From NCBI GenBank assembly GCA_028279885.1, contig JANQMX010000028.1:53573-117572 (forward strand): a stretch of DNA of 64,000 bases, given 5' to 3'. Position 1 is the stretch's first letter. Each line of letters starts with the position of its first letter. This stretch comes from Rhodovibrionaceae bacterium. Lineage in GTDB: Bacteria > Pseudomonadota > Alphaproteobacteria > Kiloniellales > DSM-21159. This document shows positions 37,565 through 46,477 of this stretch, one piece after another. Below the pieces are notes generated by a model. It worked only from the letters and a program-made list of their open reading frames with translations, ran no database searches and was not told where the DNA came from. Both the position numbers and the translations under genes were made by a program.

Positions 37565-38254
37565 ATGACCCACAGCACCGCGACATTCAGCCTCGGCCGC
37601 CGGCTTCTGTTCGGCCTTTTTGTAGGCCTGCTGGCGCTCGGCGTCGCCGCAGCGGTCTCGCCCAACGCGCGGGCGCAGAGCGTGCTCGGGGCCGAAGAAC
37701 TCAAGCTGCTGCGCGAGATCGAAGCCTATCTCAACGGAATAAGCACCCTGAACTCGCGCTTCGTACAGGTGACCTCCGAGGGCGCCTACGCCGAGGGCGA
37801 GGTCTCCCTGGCCCGGCCCGATCGGGTGCGCTTCGAGTACGACCCGCCGGACCCGGTGCTGCTAATCTCTGACGGCGCCCGATTCATCTACTACGATAAG
37901 GAGTTGGAGCAGGCGACCTTCCTCTCGCTTGAGGACACCCCGCTCTGGTTCATCATGCGCGAGGAGGTGGTCTTCGACGACCGCATCCGCGTGATCGATC
38001 TCGAACGGCGCGCCGGTACCCTCTACCTGACCCTCGAGGATGCGCGCTACCCCGATCTCGGTCAGGTCACCTTGCTGTTCAGCGAGGGGCCGCTTACGTT
38101 GCGCCGCTGGGACATACGCGACCCGCAGGGCATCATCACCGAGGTGGCACTGATCCGACCCACCTTTGACCGGCCCATCGACCGCGATGTCTTCAACATC
38201 CGTCAGCTACCCGGGATGTCCCCCGAGGAACGCTTGCGTCCGCAGGGCCGCTAG
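37565..38254 (+). CDS. lolA: Outer-membrane lipoprotein carrier protein LolA (229 aa)
   Basis: A periplasmic shuttle for lipoproteins. ATG 37565 begins a signal peptide (RRLLFGLFVGLLALGVAAAV, cleavage after ARA). The mature part shows the LolA fold: YLNGISTLNSRFVQVTSEGAYAEGEVSLARPDRVRFEYDPPDPVLLISDG and PLWFIMREEV. In-frame extension upstream to 37466 is less likely because the signal peptide would be displaced. It lies about 126 bases after ftsK and is probably co-transcribed with it. Confidence 0.93.
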   Translation: MTHSTATFSLGRRLLFGLFVGLLALGVAAAVSPNARAQSVLGAEELKLLREIEAYLNGISTLNSRFVQVTSEGAYAEGEVSLARPDRVRFEYDPPDPVLLISDGARFIYYDKELEQATFLSLEDTPLWFIMREEVVFDDRIRVIDLERRAGTLYLTLEDARYPDLGQVTLLFSEGPLTLRRWDIRDPQGIITEVALIRPTFDRPIDRDVFNIRQLPGMSPEERLRPQGR

Positions 38255-38300
38255 CCGTTAAAGCCGGGATGACAATGGAGGGGTGCCAGCAAGCTCCCAC

Positions 38301-38338
38301 AAAGAAAAACCCCCGGCGCCGGGGAGGCACCGGGGGCT
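38301..38338 (-). terminator. Rho-independent terminator of the second RND operon
   Basis: CCCCCGG (38310-38316) pairs with CCGGGGG (38330-38336). On the minus strand the stem is followed by TTTTTCTTT. It lies 25 bases beyond the stop of the RND permease gene. On the plus strand it lacks a T-run, so it does not clearly serve lolA. Confidence 0.8.
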
Positions 38339-38362
38339 AAACGCTGCTTGGTCGGAGATGGC

Positions 38363-41300
38363 TTAGGCAGCGTCCGTGACAGCACGCTCAGCTTCGGCGG
38401 GCGCAAGCGCTTCGGCGATCTGCCGCGTCACCACGTAGAACACCGGGGTGAAGATCAGGCCGAAGGCGGTCACGCCGAGCATTCCGAAGAAGACCGCTGT
38501 GCCGAGGGCCTGGCGCAGCTCGGCGCCGGCGCCCGTCGCCACCATCAGCGGCACCACGCCGAGGATAAAGGCGAAGGAGGTCATCAGGATGGGACGTAGG
38601 CGCAGGCGCGCCGCCTCCACCGCCGCCGCAACCATGCTACGGCCCTGATCCTCGAGCTGGCGGGCGAACTCGACGATCAGGATGGCGTTCCTGGCGGCAA
38701 GGCCGACCAGGACGATCAACGCCACCTGGGTCAGCAGGTTGTTGTCCTGCCCCATCAGCGCCACGCCGCCGAGCGCGGAGAGCAGCACCATCGGCACCAC
38801 CAGGATGACGGCGAAGGGCAGTGCCCAACTCTCGTACTGCGCAGCCAGCACCAAGAAGACGAAGACCACGGCCAGGACGAACAGCACGGTGCCATCGCTG
38901 GTGATCTTCTCCTGGTAGGAGAGGTCCGTCCACTCGATGCCGAAGCCACGCGGCAGCACTTCGTCGGCGATCTGCTCGACCAGAGCCAGGGCCTCGCCGG
39001 AGCTGAGCGTGGTGGCCGCAGCACCGAAGACCTCCGCCGTCGGCACCAGGTTGTAGCGCGGCACCCGATCCGGCGCAGTGCGGCTCTCGATGCTCGCCAC
39101 GCTGCCGAGCGGCACCATGTCACCGTTCACCGAGCGGGTGCGCAGCCGGGCAAGCTGCTCAGCATCGAGCCGGAAGCTCGGCTCCGCCTGGGCGCGGACC
39201 TGGTAGGTGCGGCCCATCAGGTTGATGTCGTTCACGTAGCGGCTGCCGAGGTAGATCTCCAGCATCTCGAACAAGCGCTCGACCGGCACCCCGAGCATCT
39301 CGGCGCGGGCGTGGTCGACATCCAAGTAGAGCTGCGGCGCATCCACACCGAAGGGCGTGAAGGCGAAGCCGATGCGCGGGTCGGCGCGCAGGGTGGCGAG
39401 CAGGTCCTGCGTGGCGCCGTTGAGCGCCTGCGGGCCTTGCGAGTCGTAGTCCTGCACCCGGAAGGCGAAGCCACCGGCGGTACCGATGCCGCGGATGGTC
39501 GGCGGTGCGATCACATTGATCTGGGCACCGGGGATCGCAGCCATCTTGGCGCGCAGCTCCGCCAGGATGACGTCGAGGGTTCGGCCGCTCTTCATCCGCT
39601 CCTCGAAGGGCGCGAACTGCGGAAAGACCGTGCCGGCGGCGCTGTTGGTGGTACCGGTGATGATCGAAACGCCGGTGAAGGCATGGGCATAGCTCACACC
39701 CTCGACCTCCAAGGCCGCCTCAGACATCTGCGCAATCACCGCATCCGCCCGCGACAGGGAGCTGCCGGCCGGAAGCTGCGCCGTCATGATAGCATAGCCC
39801 TGGTCGGAGGCCGGTACGAAGCCGCGCGGCGTGGTGACAAAGAGCGCTACGGCCGCGGCGGAGAGAAGGCCGAAGACCAGCAGCATGCTCCAGCGCCGAC
39901 CGATCGCCGCCTCAGCGAGTTTGCCATAGGCGCCGGCCAACCGGTCGAAGCCGCGGTTGAAGGCGCGGGCGCCGATCTCGAAAGGCCGGGTCAGCACAGG
40001 ACGGCGCACACCCTCGCCTTCACCCTGCCCTTTGTGCTTCAACATCATGGCCGAGAGCGCCGGGCTCAGAGTCAAGGAGTTTACCGCCGAGATCAGGGTC
40101 GCCACCGAGATGGCCACGGCGAACTGGCGGAAGAACTCGCCGGAGATGCCGTCGAGCAACATGGTCGGCACGAAGACCGAGGCCAGTGCCAGGGCGATGG
40201 CGATCAGCGCACCGGCCACCTCAGTCATGGTCTTGCGCGCCGCCTCCCGCGGCGAGAAGCCCTGTTTCAGGTAGCGCTCCACGTTCTCGACCACCACGAT
40301 GGCGTCGTCGACCACGATGCCCACCGCCAGCACCAGACCGAACAGGGTCAGGGTGTTGATGCTGTAGCCCAGCGCTGACATGACGATGAAGGTGCCGACC
40401 AGGGAGACCGGGATGGCGAGAACCGGAATGATCGTCGCCCGGGCGTTCTGCAGGAAGACGACCACCACCAGCACCACCAGCACAATGGCTTCCAGGATGG
40501 TGATCTGCAGTGCCTCGATTGAGGCTTCGGTGAAGAACTCCGTCGGGTTGTAGGTGGCGCGATACTCGATGCCTTGCGGGAAGTCCTCGGACAACCCGGC
40601 CATGGCGGCCTGGATTTCATCCGAGGTCTCAATCGCGTTCTCACCCGGCTGCTGGAAGATCAAGAGCGCGACGTAAGGAGTGCCGTTGAAGCGGGCGTTG
40701 GTGGTGTAGGTCTGGGCGCCCAGCTCGATGCGGGCCACGTCGCCCAGGCGGGTGATGCGTCCGTCCTCACCGCGCTTGACGATGATGCGCTCGAACTCGG
40801 CGACCTCGTCGAGCCGGCCGCGCAGGGTCAGCGAGGGCTGGTAGGCCCGGTCGGTGGCGACCGGCGGCTGCGCCAGCTGTCCGCCGGCAACCTGCACGTT
40901 CTGCGCCCGCACCGCGGCCACCACCTCGCCGGCGGTCAGCTCGAGGTCGGCGATGCGGTCCGGGTCAAGCCAGATGCGCATGGCGTACTCACGGCCGCCA
41001 AAGACGGTGACCGAGCCCACGCCAGGCAGACGCTGCAACACCGGCTCGATGCGTTGAGTGGCGTAATTGGAGACATAGAGCTGGTCGCGCGAGCCGTCGG
41101 GGGAGAAGACCTGCACCACCATCAGCATGTCGGGCGAGTTCTTGCGCACCGAGATGCCGGTGCGGCGCACCTCCTCAGGCAGGCGGGCCTCAGCGAGCTG
41201 CACCCGGTTCTGCACCAGCACCAGAGCCTCGTCCACATCGGTACCCAGGGCGAAGGTGACGGTCAGGATGAGCTCGCCGTCGTTGGTGGCGTGCGACTGC

Positions 41301-41539
41301 ATGTAGAGCATGCCATCGACGCCGTTGACCTCCTGCTCGATGGGGGTCGCTACCGTGTCGGCAATGGTCGCCGCATCGGCGCCGGGGTACTGGGCGGTGA
41401 CCACGATGGTCGGCGGCACCACCTCGGGGAACTGCGAGACGGGCAGCCGCGTCATGGCCACGATGCCCATAATGAGGATGATGACCGACAGCGAGATCGC
41501 GAAGATCGGGCGGTCGATGAAGAAGTGTCCCAGTTTCAT
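38363..41539 (-). CDS. RND efflux permease, HAE1 family (1058 aa)
   Basis: This is a hydrophobic/amphiphilic efflux pump of the AcrB/MexB type. It begins MKLGHFFIDRPIFAISLSVI, the typical N-terminus. The TM4 proton-relay residues are in GIVVDDAIVVVENVERYL, and LPVSQFPEVVPPTIVVTAQYPGA is the standard pore-domain entry. The C-terminal half repeats the layout, with VGLAARNAILIVEFA near TM10. It is preceded by its adaptor gene 18 bases upstream and ends at a strong terminator. It differs clearly from the RND pump at 7.9-11.0 kb. Confidence 0.95.
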   Translation of the reverse strand: MKLGHFFIDRPIFAISLSVIILIMGIVAMTRLPVSQFPEVVPPTIVVTAQYPGADAATIADTVATPIEQEVNGVDGMLYMQSHATNDGELILTVTFALGTDVDEALVLVQNRVQLAEARLPEEVRRTGISVRKNSPDMLMVVQVFSPDGSRDQLYVSNYATQRIEPVLQRLPGVGSVTVFGGREYAMRIWLDPDRIADLELTAGEVVAAVRAQNVQVAGGQLAQPPVATDRAYQPSLTLRGRLDEVAEFERIIVKRGEDGRITRLGDVARIELGAQTYTTNARFNGTPYVALLIFQQPGENAIETSDEIQAAMAGLSEDFPQGIEYRATYNPTEFFTEASIEALQITILEAIVLVVLVVVVFLQNARATIIPVLAIPVSLVGTFIVMSALGYSINTLTLFGLVLAVGIVVDDAIVVVENVERYLKQGFSPREAARKTMTEVAGALIAIALALASVFVPTMLLDGISGEFFRQFAVAISVATLISAVNSLTLSPALSAMMLKHKGQGEGEGVRRPVLTRPFEIGARAFNRGFDRLAGAYGKLAEAAIGRRWSMLLVFGLLSAAAVALFVTTPRGFVPASDQGYAIMTAQLPAGSSLSRADAVIAQMSEAALEVEGVSYAHAFTGVSIITGTTNSAAGTVFPQFAPFEERMKSGRTLDVILAELRAKMAAIPGAQINVIAPPTIRGIGTAGGFAFRVQDYDSQGPQALNGATQDLLATLRADPRIGFAFTPFGVDAPQLYLDVDHARAEMLGVPVERLFEMLEIYLGSRYVNDINLMGRTYQVRAQAEPSFRLDAEQLARLRTRSVNGDMVPLGSVASIESRTAPDRVPRYNLVPTAEVFGAAATTLSSGEALALVEQIADEVLPRGFGIEWTDLSYQEKITSDGTVLFVLAVVFVFLVLAAQYESWALPFAVILVVPMVLLSALGGVALMGQDNNLLTQVALIVLVGLAARNAILIVEFARQLEDQGRSMVAAAVEAARLRLRPILMTSFAFILGVVPLMVATGAGAELRQALGTAVFFGMLGVTAFGLIFTPVFYVVTRQIAEALAPAEAERAVTDAA

Positions 41540-41557
41540 GTTGCCTCTCCTGTCGCT

Positions 41558-42745
41558 CTACTGAGCTTGCGTCAGCTGTTGGCTGTCCGGAGCCGCCGAC
41601 GCCAAGGTCGGCGCGACCTCGGCGCCGGGGCGGGCGCGGTGCAGGCCTTCCACGATCACCCGCTCGTTCGGTTGAAGACCGCTGCGGATAACGCGTAAGC
41701 CGTCCACCAGGGGGCCGGTCTCGACGCGGCGGGTCTCGACCCGGTTGTCTGCCGTCACCACGAAGACCACCCGGCCGGCCTGCTCGGTCACCACCGCGCG
41801 GTCGGGAACCAACACGGTGGGCTGCGCGGCCCGACCAAGCAGGCGGACGCGAGCGAACATGCCCGGGGTGAAGATCAAGTCGGGGTTGGCAATGACGGCG
41901 CGGCCGCGAATGGTGCCGGTGCCCTCGTCCACCCTATTGGCAACGAAATCCATCTGGCCGACGAACTCGAAGTCGCCGCTATCCGGTAGGGCAATCTCGA
42001 CCGGCATAGACGCCAGCCGAGAGCTCGGGCGCTGCCCGGCATGGGCAAGCCGCAGGTAGCGCAGATGCGCGCCCTGATCGACGTCGAAGACCACATGGAT
42101 GGGGTCCAACGCCACGATCGTGGTCAGTACCGTCTCGCCATCGCCGACACCGTGCACAAGATTGCCGACGTCGACATAGCGGTTGTCGATGCGGCCGCTG
42201 ATGGGTGCGTGGATCGCCGTGTAGCCGAGGTTGAGCTGAGCCTCCTCGGCACGCGCCTGCGCCGCCTGCAGGCTGGCCAGCGCGCTCTGCATCTCGGCCC
42301 GGTCCTGGTCGAGCCGCGCCTTGCTCACATGGCCGCGGGCGACCAGCACTTCGGTCCGATGGAGCTGTTGGCGCGCCAAGGTCAGACGGGCCTCTGCCTC
42401 GCCCACGTCCGCCTCGGCTCGCTTGAGTTCTGCCTCTAAGGGACGCGGATCAACGGTGAAAAGCAGTTGGCCTTCCCGGACGATTTCGCCGTCCATGAAA
42501 TGCACGGCCATCAGGTGGCCACTGACCCGCGAGCTGACCTCGACCTCATCGGTGGCGGCGAAGCGGGCCGCATAGGTGTCCCACTCGGCAACCGGCCGGT
42601 ATTGTGGCGCTGCCACCATCACCGCCGGCGGCGGGGTCGGAATGGCCGCTACGGCGGGGGTCGAGACGCGCTCCGACCAGACGTAGGCGGCGCCGGCGAT
42701 TACGGTGCTCGCCGCAAGCGCGGCGATAATCCTGTTCCTCTTCAT
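41558..42745 (-). CDS. RND efflux periplasmic adaptor subunit (395 aa)
   Basis: ATG 42745 (MKRNRIIAALAASTVIAGAAYVW) is behind TTGGAGATGG and starts the membrane anchor; an upstream in-frame start is less likely. The barrel-sandwich hybrid halves are VSGHLMAVHFMDGEIVREGQLLFTVDPRPL and YTAIHAPISGRIDNRYVDVGNLV, with a helical hairpin between them. A beta-barrel and membrane-proximal domain follow. It pairs with the HAE1 pump downstream. No outer-membrane factor gene is adjacent. Confidence 0.93.
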   Translation of the reverse strand: MKRNRIIAALAASTVIAGAAYVWSERVSTPAVAAIPTPPPAVMVAAPQYRPVAEWDTYAARFAATDEVEVSSRVSGHLMAVHFMDGEIVREGQLLFTVDPRPLEAELKRAEADVGEAEARLTLARQQLHRTEVLVARGHVSKARLDQDRAEMQSALASLQAAQARAEEAQLNLGYTAIHAPISGRIDNRYVDVGNLVHGVGDGETVLTTIVALDPIHVVFDVDQGAHLRYLRLAHAGQRPSSRLASMPVEIALPDSGDFEFVGQMDFVANRVDEGTGTIRGRAVIANPDLIFTPGMFARVRLLGRAAQPTVLVPDRAVVTEQAGRVVFVVTADNRVETRRVETGPLVDGLRVIRSGLQPNERVIVEGLHRARPGAEVAPTLASAAPDSQQLTQAQ

Positions 42746-42820
42746 GTGCCATCTCCAAAAGAAAGTGCCGTTGGGCAGAAGATGGCGGGAGCGGTGAAAG
42801 ACAGCCAATTCGAAGGGCTC

Positions 42821-42851
42821 GACTGCTTATTCGCCAAATGAATAAGCAGTC
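42821..42851. promoter_or_regulatory. Perfect 12-bp inverted repeat upstream of RND operon
   Basis: GACTGCTTATTC (42821-42832) and GAATAAGCAGTC (42840-42851) are exact reverse complements with a 7-base spacer. There is no T-run, so it is not a terminator. The distance of about 75-105 bases from the adaptor start fits an operator for the pump's regulator. No TetR or MarR gene is adjacent; the IclR gene is the only neighbouring regulator. Confidence 0.6.
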
Positions 42852-42900
42852 GATGGGAACCCCTATTCTGCCGATCCGGTCATCGTGCCAACGGTGTTCA

Positions 42901-42916
42901 CCCCGCATATGCGGGG
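42901..42916. repeat. 16-base perfect palindrome
   Basis: CCCCGCATATGCGGGG is fully self-complementary and is preceded by GTGTTCA. The arrangement resembles a single type I-E CRISPR repeat, but no second copy occurs at spacer distance and no cas genes are present. Confidence 0.5.
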
Positions 42917-43127
42917 GCGGCCCCAGTGCCGACTGTGAGGCGACTCTCACACGACCTGCACAACAGTTTTGACTGTGCGTCACCAACTGGGCGGCTAAAG
43001 CTGGCCCGGTCTAGGAGCCGCAGTGCCGGGAGATGACAAGCGAACGACAGGAGGGTGCGGAGAGAATCGCTGAGTCGTGTCACAAAGCTGATACGATTGT
43101 GCGTCTGTTCTATCATCGGTTCCCGCG

Positions 43128-43952
43128 ATGCCCCCAACCAAACGAGACAGCTCCGCCGCGCCCGGCCCCGAAGGCCAGCCGGCAAAGGACTACCGCTTCA
43201 TGACCGCGCTGCAGCGGGGCCTGTCGGTGCTGCGCATCTTTCCCGCCGGAAACCGGCCGCTCGGAAATGCAGAGATCGCGGCTGCCGTCGGCCTGCCCAA
43301 GGCCACGGTCTCGCGCATCACCTTCACCCTGACTGAGCTCGGCTACCTGCGCTACGACGAGATATCTCGGAAATACTGCCTGGGGCCCGGCGTTCTCTCG
43401 CTCGGCTACAACGTGCTGGCCCAGATGGAGATCCGCGACAGTGCCCGTCCGTTGATGCGTGAGCTAGCGGACTATGCGGAAGCCTCCATCTATCTCGCAG
43501 CCCCGGACGGCACCGCAATGGTCTATGTCGAGGCCTGCCGCGCGCCCACCTCGATGGTCATTCGCCTCGGCGTCGGCTCCCGCTTGCCGATGATCAACAC
43601 CGGCATCGGCCGTGCCTATCTCGCCGCCCTGCCGGAGGCCGACCGCACCAAGCTCATCGACAAGATCGCCGCCGAGAGCGACCCGGCCGACTGGCCGGCT
43701 AAGCGGGATGCCGCCCTCAGCGAAATCGAAGCGGCACACAGCCGGGGCTATGCCGTCACCATCGGTGGCTGGATCTCGGAGTCGAATTCGGCCGGCTGCG
43801 CCATCTGCCGCCCGGACGGCTATCCGGTTTACGCGGTCAACGTTGGCGGGCTCGCCTCCCTGGTGACCGAGGAACGCCTGCACGCCGACCTCGGGCCAAG
43901 GCTGGTCGCGCTGGCGCGACAGATCGAAAAGGCGGCGACCTCGCTCGACTAA
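43128..43952 (+). CDS. IclR-family transcriptional regulator (274 aa)
   Basis: After a short polar N-terminus, the winged helix occupies residues about 25-85 (RFMTALQRGLSVLRIFPAGNRPLGNAEIAAAVGLPKATVSRITFTLTELGYL). The IclR effector domain follows (ELADYAEASIYLAAPDGTAMVYVEACR; GSRLPMINTGIGRAYLAALPE). The ATG at 43128 lacks a clear Shine-Dalgarno site. It converges on the SDR gene, with 3 bases between stops, and is next to the catabolic island at 44-51.6 kb, which it probably controls. Confidence 0.93.
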   Translation: MPPTKRDSSAAPGPEGQPAKDYRFMTALQRGLSVLRIFPAGNRPLGNAEIAAAVGLPKATVSRITFTLTELGYLRYDEISRKYCLGPGVLSLGYNVLAQMEIRDSARPLMRELADYAEASIYLAAPDGTAMVYVEACRAPTSMVIRLGVGSRLPMINTGIGRAYLAALPEADRTKLIDKIAAESDPADWPAKRDAALSEIEAAHSRGYAVTIGGWISESNSAGCAICRPDGYPVYAVNVGGLASLVTEERLHADLGPRLVALARQIEKAATSLD

Positions 43953-43955
43953 GAT

Positions 43956-44741
43956 CTAGAGAGACATCGCCTGGCCGCCGTTGACGTCGAGCGCGGCCCC
44001 GGTGATGAAGCCCGCCTCTTCCGACGCCAAGAAGGCCACGGCAGCGGCCACGTCCTCGACCCGGCCGTGGCGGCGCATGGGGATGCTCCGCAGCACCGCG
44101 GCACGCTCGGCCTCGCTCTGGCGTTCCTTCAGCAGGCCCTCGACCCGCGGAGTCAGGATGGCGCCGGGGCAGACGCTGTTGCAGGTGATGCCTTGCGGCC
44201 CGAACTCCTGGGCGATCTGCAGGGTGAAGGCCTGCACTGCGCCCTTGGCGGCGCTGTAGTTGGCGCCGGCGAAGAGGCTGCCGTACCGCCCGGCCTTGGA
44301 GCCGAGGTTGACGATGCGGCCGTAGCCGCGCGCCGCCATTCCGGGCAGCAAGGCCCGGGTCGCCAAGACGCAGGCGGTCAGGTTGACGGCCACGACCCGC
44401 GCCCAGTCCTCGTCGCTCTGATCCAGAAAGCGCTGCGGCGTGTGCAGCGAGCCACCGACATTGTTGACCAGCACGTCGATGCCGCCCAACCGCTGTTCAA
44501 GCCTGCGCGCCGCGCCGGTCACCTGATCTGCATCGGTCAGGTCGAGCGTTTCGGTCACCAGCGTCAGCCCCTCTTTCGACGCTTGTGCCACAAGCGCCGC
44601 CAACCCTTCGGCGTCGCGGTCCCAGACAGCAACCTCTGCGCCTTCCCGCGCGAGACGCAATGCCGTGCCTTCGCCCAGGCCGGCCGCACCCGCGGTGACT
44701 AGGCCGCACCGCCCCTTAAATCGCTCAGCGAAGGGGGGCAT
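43956..44741 (-). CDS. SDR-family oxidoreductase (261 aa)
   Basis: The start ATG 44741 (MPPFAERFKGRCGLVTAGAA) has GAGG about 10 bases upstream and overlaps the end of the ThDP-enzyme gene by 17 bases; an ATG at 44768 has no site. The cofactor motif is TAGAAGLGEG, the NNVG motif is present, and the catalytic segment reads GSKAGRYGSL...YSAAK. The end FITGAALDVNGGQAMSL is typical of FabG-like reductases. Translational overlap with the ThDP enzyme makes a shared pathway likely, probably oxidation or reduction of a hydroxy/keto group. Confidence 0.92.
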   Translation of the reverse strand: MPPFAERFKGRCGLVTAGAAGLGEGTALRLAREGAEVAVWDRDAEGLAALVAQASKEGLTLVTETLDLTDADQVTGAARRLEQRLGGIDVLVNNVGGSLHTPQRFLDQSDEDWARVVAVNLTACVLATRALLPGMAARGYGRIVNLGSKAGRYGSLFAGANYSAAKGAVQAFTLQIAQEFGPQGITCNSVCPGAILTPRVEGLLKERQSEAERAAVLRSIPMRRHGRVEDVAAAVAFLASEEAGFITGAALDVNGGQAMSL

Positions 44742-46419
44742 TGTCGACTGCCTCGTGGTGGCTGGCATCGGGGTCGACGACGGCGTCGATCACCACCGGC
44801 CGGTCCATCTTGTGCGCTTCGGCCAGGGCATCGCCCAACTCGTCCGGGTGGTGCACCCGCATGCCGTGGCCGCCCATACCCTCGGCGATGGCGGCGAAGT
44901 CCACCTCGGCGAAGTCGACGGCGATGCGCTTGTCGCCCAGGTTGTCGCGCACCATGCCGAGCCCGGCGTTGTTGTCGACGACGAAGACCACCGGCGCGTT
45001 CTGCTGCACGCAGGTGGAGAGCACCTGCATGGTCATCATGAAGCCGCCGTCGCCGGCCAGGCAGGTGACGCGCTTGTTCCGGTGCACCAGCTTGGCCGCC
45101 GCCGCGGCGGGCGGGCCCCAACCCATGATGCCGGTGCCGCCGGCGACCAGCAGCCGATCGCGGTAGGGCATGCGCAGACCGAAGGTCGACCAGATGCGGT
45201 TGGCCCCAGCATCCAGCGCCAGATAATCGTCCGGGGTCAGGAAACGCTGCATACTGCGCACGATGTCCGCATGGTGCAGGTAGCCCTGCCGCGCGGTGGT
45301 GGCGGGCAGCGTGCCGTAACCCGTCTGCTGCTGCAGGGCGGCGATGGCGGCCAGGCGGCCCTCTCGCTGCGCGTCGCTCACGCCGATCTCGCGCAGCAGC
45401 GGAAGCAGATCGGCCAGGTCGGCGGCGATCGCCAGATCCACCGGATAGACCCAGCCGGCGTTGCGCGCATCGACGTCGACCTGCACCAGGGTCTGCTCCC
45501 CTGGACGGATCAGGTCCGGATCGCGGAAGCGGGTGTAGTCCGGCCCCATGCTGGCGCCCAGCATGACCACCAGGTCCGCGTTGGCCACCGCGCGGTTGGC
45601 GCAGGGGTGGCCCCAGGTTCCCAGCATGCCGACGGAGACCGGGCTCAATTCCGAGATACAGCCCTTGCCGTTGTAGCTGGTGGCCACCGCGATGCCGGCG
45701 CCTTCCGCCAGGCTTTCCAGGAGGCCGCCGGCGCCGGCCTGGCCGATGCCGTTGCCGGCGATGAAGACCGGCCGCTCGGCCTTGTCGAGCAGGGCCGCGA
45801 GCTGGCGCACCGCGGCTTCATCCGGCTTGGCGCGCGCGCTGCGCAGATAGCCCTCTGTCGGATAGAGGCGGGGCTTGCTCGGCTCTGCCACCTCCTGCCG
45901 GATGATCGGCGTCTTCATCACCACCGCCGCCGGGCCTTTGCGTGGCAGGGAGGCGTGCTTGACCGCCATCTGCACGCCGAAGACCGCCTCCTCCGGCGTG
46001 GTGGCATAGGTCGCGTACTTGGTGATCGGCTTCAGGCTGGCCATGGCGTCGGCGCCGCCGTAGTCGCCGGTCATGGTCTGATAGACGCCCATCTGGCCGT
46101 AGCCGTCGTAGTCCGAGGTTTCCGTCAGCACCAGCATGGGCGAGCCGGCGAAGTGCGCCTCGAGGATGCCGGGGGCGCCGACGGTCGTCATCCAGGGGCC
46201 TTGCCCCATCGCCGCCGCCGGCTTGCCGGTCAGCCGCCCGGTGGTCTGCGCCATGATCGAGGCGATCCACTCCGAGCGGGTCAGCACCACGTCGATGCCA
46301 TCCTTGCGGTCGTAGAAGGCCGGCAGCGACCAGGTGACGCCCAGGCCGGGCAAGGTGAAGGCGCGCTCGATACCGGCCGCGATCATGGTGTCGACGACCA
46401 ACTCGTTGGTTCGGGGCAT
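44725..46419 (-). CDS. Thiamine diphosphate-dependent enzyme, acetolactate synthase-like (564 aa)
   Basis: This has the three-domain layout of the POX/ALS/benzoylformate decarboxylase superfamily. ATG 46419 (MPRTNELVVDTMIAAGIERAFTLPG) is chosen from family alignment; no clear ribosome-binding site is seen. The cofactor-activating Glu lies in TRSEWIASIMAQTTGRL. The ThDP motif is GDGGFMMTMQVLSTC...VDNN. The middle domain is present (PVFIAGNGIGQAGAGGL). The substrate is unknown; an alpha-keto acid decarboxylation or ligation is inferred. It lies between the PhyH-like and SDR genes in one operon. Confidence 0.9.
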   Translation of the reverse strand: MPRTNELVVDTMIAAGIERAFTLPGLGVTWSLPAFYDRKDGIDVVLTRSEWIASIMAQTTGRLTGKPAAAMGQGPWMTTVGAPGILEAHFAGSPMLVLTETSDYDGYGQMGVYQTMTGDYGGADAMASLKPITKYATYATTPEEAVFGVQMAVKHASLPRKGPAAVVMKTPIIRQEVAEPSKPRLYPTEGYLRSARAKPDEAAVRQLAALLDKAERPVFIAGNGIGQAGAGGLLESLAEGAGIAVATSYNGKGCISELSPVSVGMLGTWGHPCANRAVANADLVVMLGASMGPDYTRFRDPDLIRPGEQTLVQVDVDARNAGWVYPVDLAIAADLADLLPLLREIGVSDAQREGRLAAIAALQQQTGYGTLPATTARQGYLHHADIVRSMQRFLTPDDYLALDAGANRIWSTFGLRMPYRDRLLVAGGTGIMGWGPPAAAAAKLVHRNKRVTCLAGDGGFMMTMQVLSTCVQQNAPVVFVVDNNAGLGMVRDNLGDKRIAVDFAEVDFAAIAEGMGGHGMRVHHPDELGDALAEAHKMDRPVVIDAVVDPDASHHEAVDNAPLR

Positions 46420-46477
46420 AGGAAAAGGACTCTCTTGCTGAAACGGGAACTGCGTGACGGGACCGGACCGGCGGCGC

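Larger units (their letters stand above)
42746..43127. other. Divergent intergenic region, RND adaptor / IclR
   Basis: This 382-base region holds promoters for both directions. It contains a perfect 12-bp inverted repeat at 42821-42851 and a perfect 16-base palindrome at 42901-42916, listed separately. Smaller dyads include GTGAG-N6-CTCAC near 42935. No coding frame here looks real. Confidence 0.5.

Noticed and set aside
42895..42923. CRISPR array
   Set aside because: Only one repeat-like unit is present, with no copy at spacer distance on either side and no cas genes in the window.
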